Translations under genes and position numbers: made by a program
Notes under the pieces: generated by a model
Database searches by the model: none
Seen by the model: only the letters and a program-made list of their open reading frames with translations
What the model was told of the DNA's origin: nothing
Assembly: GCA_965243545.1 (NCBI GenBank)
Contig: OZ251573.1
Span: 3,100,001 to 3,164,000 of the forward strand
Source of the DNA: CATQHW01 sp965243545
GTDB taxonomy: Bacteria; Spirochaetota; Spirochaetia; SZUA-6; Bin103
Direction of reading: 5' to 3'
Length of the DNA stretch: 64,000 bases
Shown here: positions 17,601 to 26,570 of the stretch, piece by piece
Layout of the letters: the number at the start of each line of letters is the position of its first letter
Numbering within the stretch: position 1 is the stretch's first letter

Positions 17601-20047
17601 GCGTTGGGATCGGGTACGAACAACCGCACGTCATAGCTCAAGTCCCGGAACGCATCCTTCCGTTGCAGGACGATCAGCGCGTCGGCAAGGACGCTGGCGC
17701 GTCCCGCGTTGAACGCGTTGAGCGCCAGCGTCCGTACGTACGGATGCTGGATCACGTAGCGTTCGATGCGTGATGCTAGAATTTCCCCGGTTATCGCGGC
17801 ACCGCCGATGGAAGGCTCCGGCACCCCGAGTGCGGCGCACACGTCACCGATCAGCCCGCGGGGGTCGCCCACGCCGGCGGGAGCGTACAGCGGCCAGAAT
17901 GGATGAATGTTGTCTACTGCGGTGAACACGCGACCGTCGCTCACCGGGAGCGTCGCCGGAAAGTTGACGGAGGATACGCCCCGCAGCAGTGCGACTCGCG
18001 CCGGCGCGAGGTGCTCACGGGGTGACTTGCGGGCTTTCCGCACCCAATCCGCTCCAAGCTGAGCCCAGGCCAGCTGCCAGAGCGCGCGCAACGGGTGCGT
18101 GGGCGCGACCAACGCTGCTTCGCGCGGCTGGCCGCGGTAATCCTCGATGATCAGCCGGATGGTGTCGACCGCCAGCGCTTCGCGCAACGAGAGTATCATG
18201 GCCTGCCGGTCGGCGTTCTTGTACTCGATCTTGGCTACGAGGTCCTTGAGGAGGTCGACGTAAGCAGCCGCGTACGCGAGTACCAGCCGCGCGCTACCCA
18301 GGACGTCCAGACCTTGAGAGACCATATCTCCGGCATCGTTCGAAACGCACCGGAAGTAATCCGAACGGGCATCGAGGAACCCACGCACGGCGGCAGAGGT
18401 CGTCCACTCTCCGATGTCGGCGGTCGGCATCTGCGGTTCGCCCGCGTGGATCTGCATCCGCCAGTTCACGGGACGCTCCGGCGCCTCCAAAATCCGTTGC
18501 TCGATATGTTTCGGCCAGCCGGCAACCGGAATGTGGAACGAGCCCTCCTTGCCGAACTTGGCGTCAATCGTCCGTTGCGCGGCAGCACGCCGCTTGGTCG
18601 CACGCTCGGTCCAGCGGACGCTCTTCGGGGCGATCTCCGCGGCTTCGCGGTTCTGCGCAAGCGCCGTAAACTGGCGATCGAGCCTGGCATGCTCTACGCT
18701 GCCCATCCTCGGCACGGATCGCTGCGGTGGATCCTCGTCGAGCTCCCCACTCGGCAGCACGAAGAACGGCTCGCTCTCGTTCGCGCGCTTGCCGGCATGA
18801 TCCCCGGGATCATTGATCGGGATCGGATCGCCGTCCGCCGTCCAGGGCAGTATGCGAACGAAGTGCCAGCCCTCCTCGAAGTCGACGCTGTTCAGTTTCG
18901 GCAACGAGACCCTGGCATGAGACCTGGCCGGCTTCCAGACCCTTACCTTGCGCGCGGCGCCGACCGGGCCGGACTCCTGCGCGACGATCTGTACGGTAAA
19001 GTGCTCCAACCCCCGCACTTGTCCCGGATGTGGAGTCACTTCGACGAATACGTCCAGCTTCTTCCGCTCACTCGGTGTCAGCACCTGCTGCCCAATGAGA
19101 TCGAGCAGCCGATCGTCGTCGTGCTGCTCATCGGTGACCACGGGCAGGTCGGTCTCCACCCGCACGAACGTGATTCTCTCAGGCGCAATCTCGGAAGTGA
19201 ACTCCCACTTGTCGAATGACAGATCCCAATGCTTGCGGTCGAGGACGACGGACCGCGTCCAGGCCACCGGATCCTCTACGCCGGCATCTTCGAGAAACTC
19301 CGACAACCGTCGTTGAAGACCCTTGTTGGCGATACCCAAATTGAACACCCGGGCGAGTACCGACGAATCTCCGTTGGTCAATCGATTGACGCATTCGTGA
19401 TTCTTGCGCACCCGCCCGTAGGCCGCGGTCGGATCGTCGAACAGCTTGAAGTCCGGGATCAGTCCCAGCTCGTAGAGGGCGCCTCCAAACGCTTCACCGT
19501 CGCTGCCGTTCGCGTGCGCGCACAGCAGGAAGCGAACCTGAGCCGCGGCGTCCCCCCAGCGCCAGCGCCGCTCACGGAGAAGCTGAAGCAAGTCCCGCAC
19601 GTATCCCTGCAGCGTCGACGGTACGCGCTCCAACAATCGCCTCCGCAGCTCCTCATAGGCGCCGCCTGTTGGAAACTCCTCGAAGGTCGCGCGTCCGAAC
19701 GAGTCCTCGGCACTCGTCCGCAGGTTTGCCGGCAGAAACACACACAGGGGCGGACGCAACGATCCGTCCGGCAGCGGGTTACGCAGCTCGACCAGCTTCG
19801 TCGAGGAAATAAAGAGATCGTCATCGGCAGCGCCCGGCGCGTCAGTGAGCACGAATACGTTGGCCTGCGGCACCTGCTTGCGAACGGCTCTGGCGAGCGC
19901 GGCCATCAGCTCCGCATCGAGGTCGAGCACGCTCATACAGTGCCCCGGCCCCCGGGCATTCAACGACGCCTTCAAGCGCGGCGTAAGAAGCTCTTCCAGA
20001 CTGTGCGCCAGATCGGAGGCCGGCAGATCGCGAAATGCTAAGCTCAC
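14609..20047 (-). CDS. Giant HerA-like ATPase with nuclease-like motif (MAD8-like)
   Basis: This 1812-aa protein is the last gene of the defence operon. The C-terminal third is a HerA/FtsK-type P-loop ATPase: Walker A GVQGGGKSYT at about residue 1452, Walker B LVVFDEAHKYI at about 1680 and a sensor-like ILVASQDPPSVP. Before it, near residues 1137-1165, LALYDLDF followed by NLIEVKCYAQ has the D...ExK arrangement of PD-(D/E)xK nucleases, and an acidic linker (about 1330-1430) separates the two. The first 1000 residues have no domain I can name. Size and layout recall DptH of phosphorothioation restriction and the ATP-binding protein MAD8 of MADS. The GTG start at 20045-20047 overlaps the previous stop by four bases. 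It is probably the DNA-translocating and cleaving effector; this is inference. Confidence 0.8.
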   Translation of the reverse strand: MSLAFRDLPASDLAHSLEELLTPRLKASLNARGPGHCMSVLDLDAELMAALARAVRKQVPQANVFVLTDAPGAADDDLFISSTKLVELRNPLPDGSLRPPLCVFLPANLRTSAEDSFGRATFEEFPTGGAYEELRRRLLERVPSTLQGYVRDLLQLLRERRWRWGDAAAQVRFLLCAHANGSDGEAFGGALYELGLIPDFKLFDDPTAAYGRVRKNHECVNRLTNGDSSVLARVFNLGIANKGLQRRLSEFLEDAGVEDPVAWTRSVVLDRKHWDLSFDKWEFTSEIAPERITFVRVETDLPVVTDEQHDDDRLLDLIGQQVLTPSERKKLDVFVEVTPHPGQVRGLEHFTVQIVAQESGPVGAARKVRVWKPARSHARVSLPKLNSVDFEEGWHFVRILPWTADGDPIPINDPGDHAGKRANESEPFFVLPSGELDEDPPQRSVPRMGSVEHARLDRQFTALAQNREAAEIAPKSVRWTERATKRRAAAQRTIDAKFGKEGSFHIPVAGWPKHIEQRILEAPERPVNWRMQIHAGEPQMPTADIGEWTTSAAVRGFLDARSDYFRCVSNDAGDMVSQGLDVLGSARLVLAYAAAYVDLLKDLVAKIEYKNADRQAMILSLREALAVDTIRLIIEDYRGQPREAALVAPTHPLRALWQLAWAQLGADWVRKARKSPREHLAPARVALLRGVSSVNFPATLPVSDGRVFTAVDNIHPFWPLYAPAGVGDPRGLIGDVCAALGVPEPSIGGAAITGEILASRIERYVIQHPYVRTLALNAFNAGRASVLADALIVLQRKDAFRDLSYDVRLFVPDPNAPGVGESIGALLSGDVTASDAFAIPKRSHIFPKLTVAIRATGDFGADPDRFRCHVSVLFDPFPPEEVAAGPPIEAEETATLHGIVQGFATRFHDDDSGVGWERQPRHGTPVPIDGGEEATMLLGELSELMSSATATVARSTPDFSARPIIRLELSPAERALISDVHDVSDWVFIIDRNMGIEFFDHGGKRDRPDYLIDYTPPMVAGHGHRLIISSRSLVELKALLGPVLQEYGLDSTERHAVLILNQLRSLSGRLALKLVSAPTARAEALGIALARLFLEYQGALRNQIVVPLDSHLDLFHAARDQADAIGDEIVLRRTDLALYDLDFGQRTISCNLIEVKCYAQRLSSGGYGQLKERIAEQLNQSERIVRQHFDPHRVTPDRPDRPLKTCEFVTLLQFYLERSIRYELMDADAANEARQLLARLEEGYALRFSRSGLVFDFDTPGTQPVEHELAIEFHRVGRDLIRNLVEGATAQPPDTELLDRTGDSETAHDQPREAEAAKPIIPLLDSAAFLVPERVRTTTDLGIHVSVGDDPSGRALDGLPVGALDASAAPSKEDRDEHQEETNSSFAEEPVDDPSAPESPRDGVTPAPEDEPEPGATLGVTSASPQFGLLGDIAGRKVALDLNETHTISLFGVQGGGKSYTLGSVVEMACMAIPGINALPTPLAGVIFHYSSTLDYMPEFTSMVLPNARDAEVTALDTQYGATPKALQDLVILTPAGKVRERRAEYPGVKVLPISFAAAELSASHWKFLMGAVGSQSMYIRQIALIMKRLRGDLTLETLRRGVAESTLSDSLKELAGLRLDFAEEYIDDTCRLTEILRPGRLVIVDLRDELIDKDEALGLFVVLLQIFADTTYRGRRFNKLVVFDEAHKYIGSPDLVAGLIEVVREMRHKGTSILVASQDPPSVPTSLIELSTQIILHKFNSPGWLKHIQKANTALDALTPAKLAALGPGEAYVWSSKATDDTVTREAVKIRCRPRVTQHGGGTKTAIHPDE

Positions 20048-21708
20048 TCCGTGCCTCCTCCGGTCTTGGAGATCGTATAACGGGGCGTAATCGTCTGCGT
20101 CACGAATGCATCTGACAGGTCGCGAAAGAACCCTATCTCCCGAAGCCGTGCCTTGAAGTCATCCGAGTTACTTCGTAGCGCTGTGAGATCGTCGATTCCC
20201 GGCGTGTCAAATCCGTCCCCCGGTGGCAGCCGGTCCACGTATATGCCGTAACGCTCGCGCAGGAAAACCAGCAACTCATCGATCTGGAGTTCGCGTGTTG
20301 CAAATCCTGACCCCGAGGCTTCCAGGACCGCGATTTGGAGCAGCACTTCAAGCAGGTGGCTGCTAAGGGCGAATCGTCGCGCTCCGCCCTTAGGCTGCTG
20401 CATCAACCCGGCGCCGCGGCGCTTGAAGACGGAATCAAGAAATTCGGTAATATACCGCCTGTGGTATGGCCCTCGCAACGTCATCAATACCTCGACGAAC
20501 AGATCGAGATCGCTCAATCCCATTTCCGAGACCTGCCTGATTTCGGGGTCTACGTTGTCGCCGACCGTACCGCCAGCGTCCTCGATAAGGCCGGCCAATC
20601 GCATCCTGAAGTAACTGTCCCGCTCGCCCGCGTGCGACGGCTCCAGAAGAGCCAGCAGATCGCCTACCCCGAAATAGCCGGCGGCGGGCATCGCTGCCTT
20701 ACCTACTTTGCGGCTCAAATAATCACCGAACTCGTCGAGTTTACGCAGCAGGTAGTGGGACTGCACGTACCTAGGAATGCGCCGGTAGTGGATATCGGCG
20801 CTGTGCTCGGCGAGCCTGGCCATAGGGCTGTCGGGATCGCCGCCAAGGTCGGCCAGCAGATACACCCGGTAGGGACAGCATCCGTGAGCGTGCATCTGCT
20901 CCGGGACGACAGGACAGTTGCCCGGCGCGCAGGTCGGGTCGGAGCTGCGGCGCCTCACAAGCGCCGGAAGCACCTTCATCAGACGCAGGAAGTAGAGACC
21001 GAGGTGGAACGCGAACAGCGTCTTCAGATACTCTACCAACACGGTGCGCGGTACGTATCGCTCGTAAGCGAGCAACCGCAGCACGTCGTCGGCCAGCAGA
21101 TCGACCTGCCCGACGCAGACCGGAGGAAATCGTGTCGGCTCCTGAGAGTCCCTCATGTCCACGCTGACTTGACGGTCGAAGTGCAGCAGTGCCTGCGTCT
21201 CGACGTCCACGGTCGCCGACGCGTCGTAGCGATCGGTATGCGGATCCAAGCCCGGGAAAAAGAACCGAGCGAGGCTATCGCGGGCGGCCTGCCCGCGCCC
21301 GCCACGCGCGTGGTAGAGCATCCAGTAGAGTTGCTCCGAGGCGCCGTAATCACGGGCGTGCCGGGCATTACGAAACTTGTAGGTGTTGCCGTGGAGCGGG
21401 CGCGGCGCCGCCAGGGCTTGATTCGGCTTACCGCGATTCACCACGTCCATCAAGTCGGTCTCTATCCAGCGCTCCACTACGTCAGGGTAGTCGTCAAATC
21501 CAACGAACGCGCTCGGATCTTTGGTGTACTCGCCCGCAAAATCGCCGATCGTGAGATCGTTTTTTCGCGGCGGCCGACGCGTACCATAGCCGTCGAAACG
21601 AAGGCGGGGGAACAACATGGTCAGAACCCGGTCCATGTTGAGAGGCTTGAAGTCGACGTAGAATAGCTTCTCCAGGCGGAACTCCCGGTCACGCCCCTTC
21701 AACGCCAT
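20044..21708 (-). CDS. Defence operon protein of unknown fold (MAD7-like)
   Basis: This 554-aa protein has no motif I can assign with confidence. It is soluble, with a Cys cluster in the middle (CAPGNCPVVPEQ and HGCCPYRVYL, about residues 255-280) that may bind a metal, and helical segments elsewhere. Its position between the kinase-ATPase gene and the HerA-like gene matches MAD7 of the methylation-associated defence system and is also like DptG beside DptF and DptH. Both ends are coupled: its ATG shares a base with the kinase stop (TGATG at 21706-21710) and its stop overlaps the next GTG. It is presumably a structural or adaptor subunit of the ATPase complex. Confidence 0.7.
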   Translation of the reverse strand: MALKGRDREFRLEKLFYVDFKPLNMDRVLTMLFPRLRFDGYGTRRPPRKNDLTIGDFAGEYTKDPSAFVGFDDYPDVVERWIETDLMDVVNRGKPNQALAAPRPLHGNTYKFRNARHARDYGASEQLYWMLYHARGGRGQAARDSLARFFFPGLDPHTDRYDASATVDVETQALLHFDRQVSVDMRDSQEPTRFPPVCVGQVDLLADDVLRLLAYERYVPRTVLVEYLKTLFAFHLGLYFLRLMKVLPALVRRRSSDPTCAPGNCPVVPEQMHAHGCCPYRVYLLADLGGDPDSPMARLAEHSADIHYRRIPRYVQSHYLLRKLDEFGDYLSRKVGKAAMPAAGYFGVGDLLALLEPSHAGERDSYFRMRLAGLIEDAGGTVGDNVDPEIRQVSEMGLSDLDLFVEVLMTLRGPYHRRYITEFLDSVFKRRGAGLMQQPKGGARRFALSSHLLEVLLQIAVLEASGSGFATRELQIDELLVFLRERYGIYVDRLPPGDGFDTPGIDDLTALRSNSDDFKARLREIGFFRDLSDAFVTQTITPRYTISKTGGGTE

Positions 21709-24700
21709 CAGCTCGTCTCCCCGTCAAGTCTGTGGAGCTGCAGCACGCCTTCCGGCGTGCGCTCGATCTGGTAGAAGTCATGGCCGTTCGGGGTCATCAG
21801 AACCTCCTGATAGGGCGCGGAAGACAGCACGTTCTTGAACACGGTAAGCGCGAAATAGTGGCCTTGCCGTTCCTCGAGGCTAGGATAGTAGCCGTCCGCG
21901 AGCCGCAGCAACATCTCGAAGATGTCGAGGTCTACGACCAGCTCGGCCGTCTGGCCTCCGGCAGGTGCGTAGGTAAGCCGTAGCGCTTGCGGAACATGCT
22001 CCACGAAGCGGTCGCCCGATGAATCGGGTAGAAGCAATTCAAAGCGCTCGCCGGGAAAGAGCCGGTAGCTCCGCACGGTGCCTCGTTCGACTTCCCGGAC
22101 GCGCAGTGCCAGCGCGTCACCGAGGCACGTGGGGTCGCTCAGGCCCTCTCCGCGGTTGATCGCCCGAATCAGTCGATCCCGATAGATGGCAGCGGGGGTC
22201 TGTGCAGTCACCAGCTTCCAGAACTCCTCGTACGTGCGGTATGGAAGCATCTCCTTCCAATTCTCGTCCCGCCGCTCGAAGAATTGCCGCCGGCGCAGCA
22301 TCGCCACGTAGGTGCGATGATCATCCATACAGCGATAGGCGGTCGTCTCCGACATGTCACGCGATAGTTCTCCGAAGTGCCGTTCGAGTAGCTGCGTGTC
22401 GTAGTCCCCGCGCTCCTCGAAGGAAAATCGCTCGGCATCGCGGGCGCCACGCGGCAGGTAGTCGAGGGAACGATCAAGAGCCGGGTTGGTCGCCCTGCCT
22501 ACGTCGATCTGCCGTAGCAGTTCCAGCAGGCGGTCTGCCGACCCCGCGCCTCCCTGCCAAGCGTTGAAGTAGAACCCACTCATGATAGCATGGCGGCTGT
22601 CGGCGCGCGTGGACGCATACAGCTCGTGGATCTGGTCGCAGTCGCGGGTACCCACGAGCGTAAACGCAAGCGCCGATCGCAGATCTCGCATCGTGACGTG
22701 CATTCGCTCGCGCAGGTGCGTGATGGTATACATGGCTCGAAGCCGCTCCGCCACCTTCGGACCGGCAACCGGATCCATGAACGTGCGAGCGTTGTGGTGC
22801 ACGTAGCAACGATCCCGGAGATCGCAGTCGGCGCACGCCTCCCAATACTTATCGGCGGTGAGTCGTCGCAGCAGACGGTCGAAAATCGCTTCCGGCCCGG
22901 CGGCATGCGGCGGCGATGCGACCACGGAACGCAGGTTGAGGTTGACGGCCGCCACACCCGCCTGGGGAGCCTGCCCGGTCAGGCCGCTCAGCACGATCTG
23001 ACGCAAGCGGCGATAGCGCGTCTCATGCTCGGTGAGAAAGTCCACCAGCCGACCCTCGTTTATGGCGATGACCCGCGTTTCGTCCTGCGGCCATCCGGCG
23101 CTGTCGTCGCCCTCGAACGGCTCGAAGAACGCTCTCAACACGTCCTCGTTGACAGTGCCCTCCTCATCCTGGCTCCCGTCATGGTTGGTGATGAAGCGCC
23201 GGCCCGCCCAAGAGAACGTTGCCCCGTTCGCCTTTTTCACCAGTGTGGCTGACGCTTCCGTCGCCCGCTCGATCTGCTGAATGAACGCGGTTTTACCGTC
23301 ACCTGCGTTGCCGGTCACCACCACCAACCGAAACTCGCCGGCAAGCAGCGCCGTGCGAAGCTGCTCATCGAGCAGCGTACGGACGTACGTCTCGCGACCG
23401 ATGTCGTCGAGGCCGCGCGTGCCGGTGTTGCTACTCACGCTCTGGCTGTACATCGTCAGCAGGTGGCTGACGTAGGGATTGAAGTTGGGCTTCGAGGAGC
23501 GCAACAGGGGCAATTCGTCAACCGTCTCCGATTCTTCCATCACTACGGAAGTCCGTGGTGTCACGCGTGTCGCGGAGGCCCCCTCCAGCGCCTTCTGAAA
23601 CTCGGCGGCGGATGCGAACCGATCGGTGCGGCGCGGCGCGATCGCGCGTAGCAACACCTGCGCGAACTCAGGAGCCAAGCCATTGTATGCCGCTGGCCCC
23701 CGAGGCGGCGTGACCGGCGCAGGTCTGTTTCCTTCCCACGGATAGCTTCCCGTGGCGCACTCGTACAGCGTGACGCCGAGAGCAAACAGATCCCAGTCGG
23801 TCTTCTCGTCGGCTGACATCTCCGCTCCGATGTCCAGATCCGGCGGGAGGTAACGGCGTGTACCAGCCGGGCGCGATTCATCGTCCTCGATGTGCGCCGC
23901 GACGTTGAAGTCGATGATCCGGATACCCTGATCGGTCCACAGCAGATTCGACGGCTTGATGTCGCGATGGTAGATACCGTGGGCGTGCAGGTGCCGGATC
24001 CCGGCGAGGGTTTCCCTTCCGACGCGCTTGCTGTCCTCCGGCGAAAGCGAGCCGTTGTCGATCAACACCGACAATGGAGTCCCGGGGATATATTCGAACA
24101 CTATGAATGGCGTGTCGTCCGCCAGCTTGTCCGCCCACACCACGCGCACGACGTTGGGGTGCGGTGGAAGCTGCTCCAGAATGCTGAACTCCTGCTTCAG
24201 GCGCTCGAACGTCGACCGACGGTCCTTGATGATGATCTTGAGGACACGGCTGGTGTCTGCAAACGAGTCGAACACGCGATACACCACCGCGAAGGCACCC
24301 CTGCCCAGGTTTTCCTCCACACGGAACCGGTTGGCGAGGTCCTCGCCACGCTGCAACGTTGCATAGTCCAATTCCGGGTGCTTGGGAACCGGTACGACCG
24401 GCTGGCGGGGATTGGCGGCGGCGGTGCGCGGGTCGGGGCCGACGATGGTGTTGAACTGTGTCAGCGCCACCGCCGCGGAGGCCGGTCTGTCCTCAATGTC
24501 AAACGCGCACAGCGCCTGCAGCCAAGCATCGAATTCCTGCTTCAATTCTTGTTTCAACTCGGACGGCTTCACGGGAAATACGGCATCCTTTTCCATCATG
24601 TCGTCGACCGACGACCACGCGGGCTCGCCCACCAGCAGTTCATAGAATACGAGTCCGGCGGCATAGAGATCGGAAGCAACGCTCGCCTGGGACGGATCGC

Positions 24701-25838
24701 TGTCGCACTCCGGCGCTTGATACATCGGATCCAGCTCGTCGACGATCTCCTCGGCGATGGTGCTGGCGCGATCCTTACCGGCGCGGGCATAATCAAAACC
24801 GCACAGCAGCGCGCGGCCGGATGCACTGACGATTACCGCATCCGGCGTCAGGTTGCGATGCACGACCTGCGGTTCATTCCGGTGGGCATGGTCGAGCGCG
24901 GCCAGGGTGTCACGCACGACTGCTATCTTCTGGTCGAAGGTGAGCGCCAACGCGCTTTTCTTGATGTGCTGCCGCAAAGCGTGGCCTGCCACGTCTTCGG
25001 TGACCAGCACCAGCCGGTCCTCGGATTCGTTTGCGAAGAAGTCGCGCACCGTAAGGATATGGGCATGACCGGGCAATGACGCCACCGCTTGGAATGCGTT
25101 CTCGATCCGTCGGCGCTCGCGCTGTCGTTCGTCCGCCGGAAGATACGGATCGACCGGGTACACCCGGAGGCGAGCGGTACCGCCCCGCCTTGCGCCGAGC
25201 AGCGTGTGTCGAGCCCGGTACTCCGTGTAGCCGTCGGTGCCCCCGAGCTTTTCGTCGATCTGCCAGTTGCCGTAGCAGGGCGGCGCACTCTTTGGCCGGG
25301 CACGCCCGACGATCGTTCGGCGTATCTTGCCGAAGTGGTTGCGGATGTCGGCGGTCCTGTTGGGCGGAATGCGCTTCGTCGACTTGAAGAACGCCGTGCA
25401 CTTCTGAAGATAAGCGACCGCCGGGGCGTCGTGACCGCCCGGATCCTGCCCGTGAGCCCCGGGGGCGGTCATCAACACCGCGGCTTCAATATGGATGCTA
25501 CGGAGCTCCCGGTCGGTCGGATGCTGGTCGCAGATGAGCGACTTCAGGGCTTTCGCGTGGCCGCGCAGAATAGCCAGTGGCGAATGGTATGGCGCGCGCC
25601 CTTCCGGGTACCACTTGCTGCCGTAGACGTCGATCAGACCGTGGGTGCCCTTGACGTCGATCACGTGGACGCAGTGCGGCCCGAGCAGTGCCAGGTCGAT
25701 CTCGAAGACCTCCCGCCCCTGCCTGAGCTCGAAGTTGTGGATGACGGTAAAGCCGTCGGGCAAGTGGTCACGCAGGTAGGCTACCGCCTCCCGCTCGGAC
25801 TCGTTGACCGGCTGGCCGATGGCGATCACCCTTGCCAT
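21708..25838 (-). CDS. NERD-pseudokinase-kinase-P-loop ATPase protein (MAD6-like)
   Basis: This 1376-aa multidomain protein begins with a NERD nuclease-like domain (about residues 12-130) with FEIDLALLG and VIDVKG in the D...DxK pattern. The first kinase fold (about 195-465) reads HRNLTPDAV where HRD is expected and CGFDYA where DFG is expected, so it looks inactive. The second (about 505-765) has the G-loop LGRGAFAVVY, Lys in VLKII, HRDIKPSNLL at about 622 and DFN for DFG, and looks active on Ser/Thr. The C-terminal region (about 800-1376) has the Walker A GNAGDGKTA at about 843 and a four-Cys cluster CADCDLRDRC. This matches MAD6-type kinases of MADS, with a DptF-like ATPase part. It abuts the specificity gene and overlaps the next gene. 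Confidence 0.85.
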   Translation of the reverse strand: MARVIAIGQPVNESEREAVAYLRDHLPDGFTVIHNFELRQGREVFEIDLALLGPHCVHVIDVKGTHGLIDVYGSKWYPEGRAPYHSPLAILRGHAKALKSLICDQHPTDRELRSIHIEAAVLMTAPGAHGQDPGGHDAPAVAYLQKCTAFFKSTKRIPPNRTADIRNHFGKIRRTIVGRARPKSAPPCYGNWQIDEKLGGTDGYTEYRARHTLLGARRGGTARLRVYPVDPYLPADERQRERRRIENAFQAVASLPGHAHILTVRDFFANESEDRLVLVTEDVAGHALRQHIKKSALALTFDQKIAVVRDTLAALDHAHRNEPQVVHRNLTPDAVIVSASGRALLCGFDYARAGKDRASTIAEEIVDELDPMYQAPECDSDPSQASVASDLYAAGLVFYELLVGEPAWSSVDDMMEKDAVFPVKPSELKQELKQEFDAWLQALCAFDIEDRPASAAVALTQFNTIVGPDPRTAAANPRQPVVPVPKHPELDYATLQRGEDLANRFRVEENLGRGAFAVVYRVFDSFADTSRVLKIIIKDRRSTFERLKQEFSILEQLPPHPNVVRVVWADKLADDTPFIVFEYIPGTPLSVLIDNGSLSPEDSKRVGRETLAGIRHLHAHGIYHRDIKPSNLLWTDQGIRIIDFNVAAHIEDDESRPAGTRRYLPPDLDIGAEMSADEKTDWDLFALGVTLYECATGSYPWEGNRPAPVTPPRGPAAYNGLAPEFAQVLLRAIAPRRTDRFASAAEFQKALEGASATRVTPRTSVVMEESETVDELPLLRSSKPNFNPYVSHLLTMYSQSVSSNTGTRGLDDIGRETYVRTLLDEQLRTALLAGEFRLVVVTGNAGDGKTAFIQQIERATEASATLVKKANGATFSWAGRRFITNHDGSQDEEGTVNEDVLRAFFEPFEGDDSAGWPQDETRVIAINEGRLVDFLTEHETRYRRLRQIVLSGLTGQAPQAGVAAVNLNLRSVVASPPHAAGPEAIFDRLLRRLTADKYWEACADCDLRDRCYVHHNARTFMDPVAGPKVAERLRAMYTITHLRERMHVTMRDLRSALAFTLVGTRDCDQIHELYASTRADSRHAIMSGFYFNAWQGGAGSADRLLELLRQIDVGRATNPALDRSLDYLPRGARDAERFSFEERGDYDTQLLERHFGELSRDMSETTAYRCMDDHRTYVAMLRRRQFFERRDENWKEMLPYRTYEEFWKLVTAQTPAAIYRDRLIRAINRGEGLSDPTCLGDALALRVREVERGTVRSYRLFPGERFELLLPDSSGDRFVEHVPQALRLTYAPAGGQTAELVVDLDIFEMLLRLADGYYPSLEERQGHYFALTVFKNVLSSAPYQEVLMTPNGHDFYQIERTPEGVLQLHRLDGETS

Positions 25839-26570
25839 TCAGGCCGCCCCCTGCTCCTCGATCCACCGTTCCAGGACGGAGCGGGCTTCACGCTCCTTGA
25901 TAACCGCTTCATGGCGAGCGGTGCGAACCGCGAACGCCCGGCTACCGAGATCCTCCATCCGTTTGGTTGAAAACATCGGTAGCACTACTCCGCTCACCGA
26001 TGCCTCGTCGAGTGACGGAATGGATGAACCGTACGCGCGAGCCTTGAGCTGCCGCCGCGAATACTCAGACGACAGCGCCGCAAAGAGAAAGCCGGCGGTC
26101 TCTTCATTTGAGCAGAACAACCTGATGGCGTGGTTGTTTACCGCGCCGCCCACGACGTCTCCTATTGGAAGTATCGGATGCCCGATGATACCGTTGAGCT
26201 GACCGTCGCCCGGTACCAGCACCGTCGTATCGTTCACGATCAGTCCGTCAAGCCCTTTTGTGCGCGATGACAGGTAGTCAGAAGTATCCGGATCGGCACG
26301 CATGATCGAAGCGGTATTGAACAAAGGCAATCCAAACTCCGGATCGGCGAGGACTTTCTTGAACAGCGGCGGCTTGAACACTTTGTCTGCGATCTGCCCC
26401 ACGAGCATATGGTTTCCGCGAAGACCAAGCAATCTTTCCAACGCCGCCCGATGGTATCGGCTATGGAACATGCCATCCATCCGGCTGCCTATTGCGCTGG
26501 CTTGCGCCAGTGACGTATCCAACCCGTCTCGTTTGGTATCTGGCGTCCAGAGGCGGAAGGCCGGCGGCAT
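25839..26570 (-). CDS. Specificity subunit (HsdS/MAD5-like), C-terminal half
   Basis: This frame of about 243 aa supplies the second half of a type I-like specificity subunit: a target-recognition domain (about residues 40-200, with GLIVNDTTVLVPGDGQLNG and NNHAIRLFCS) followed by a charged helix (AVIKEREARSVLERWIEEQG) of the kind that spaces TRDs. It overlaps the N-terminal half by about 110 bases in a different frame. The nearest ATG is at 26568-26570 and a TTG at 26574-26576 is an alternative, neither with a clear Shine-Dalgarno sequence. It is either the displaced end of one frameshifted gene or a separately translated half-subunit. Its stop directly abuts the kinase start. Confidence 0.7.
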   Translation of the reverse strand: MPPAFRLWTPDTKRDGLDTSLAQASAIGSRMDGMFHSRYHRAALERLLGLRGNHMLVGQIADKVFKPPLFKKVLADPEFGLPLFNTASIMRADPDTSDYLSSRTKGLDGLIVNDTTVLVPGDGQLNGIIGHPILPIGDVVGGAVNNHAIRLFCSNEETAGFLFAALSSEYSRRQLKARAYGSSIPSLDEASVSGVVLPMFSTKRMEDLGSRAFAVRTARHEAVIKEREARSVLERWIEEQGAA

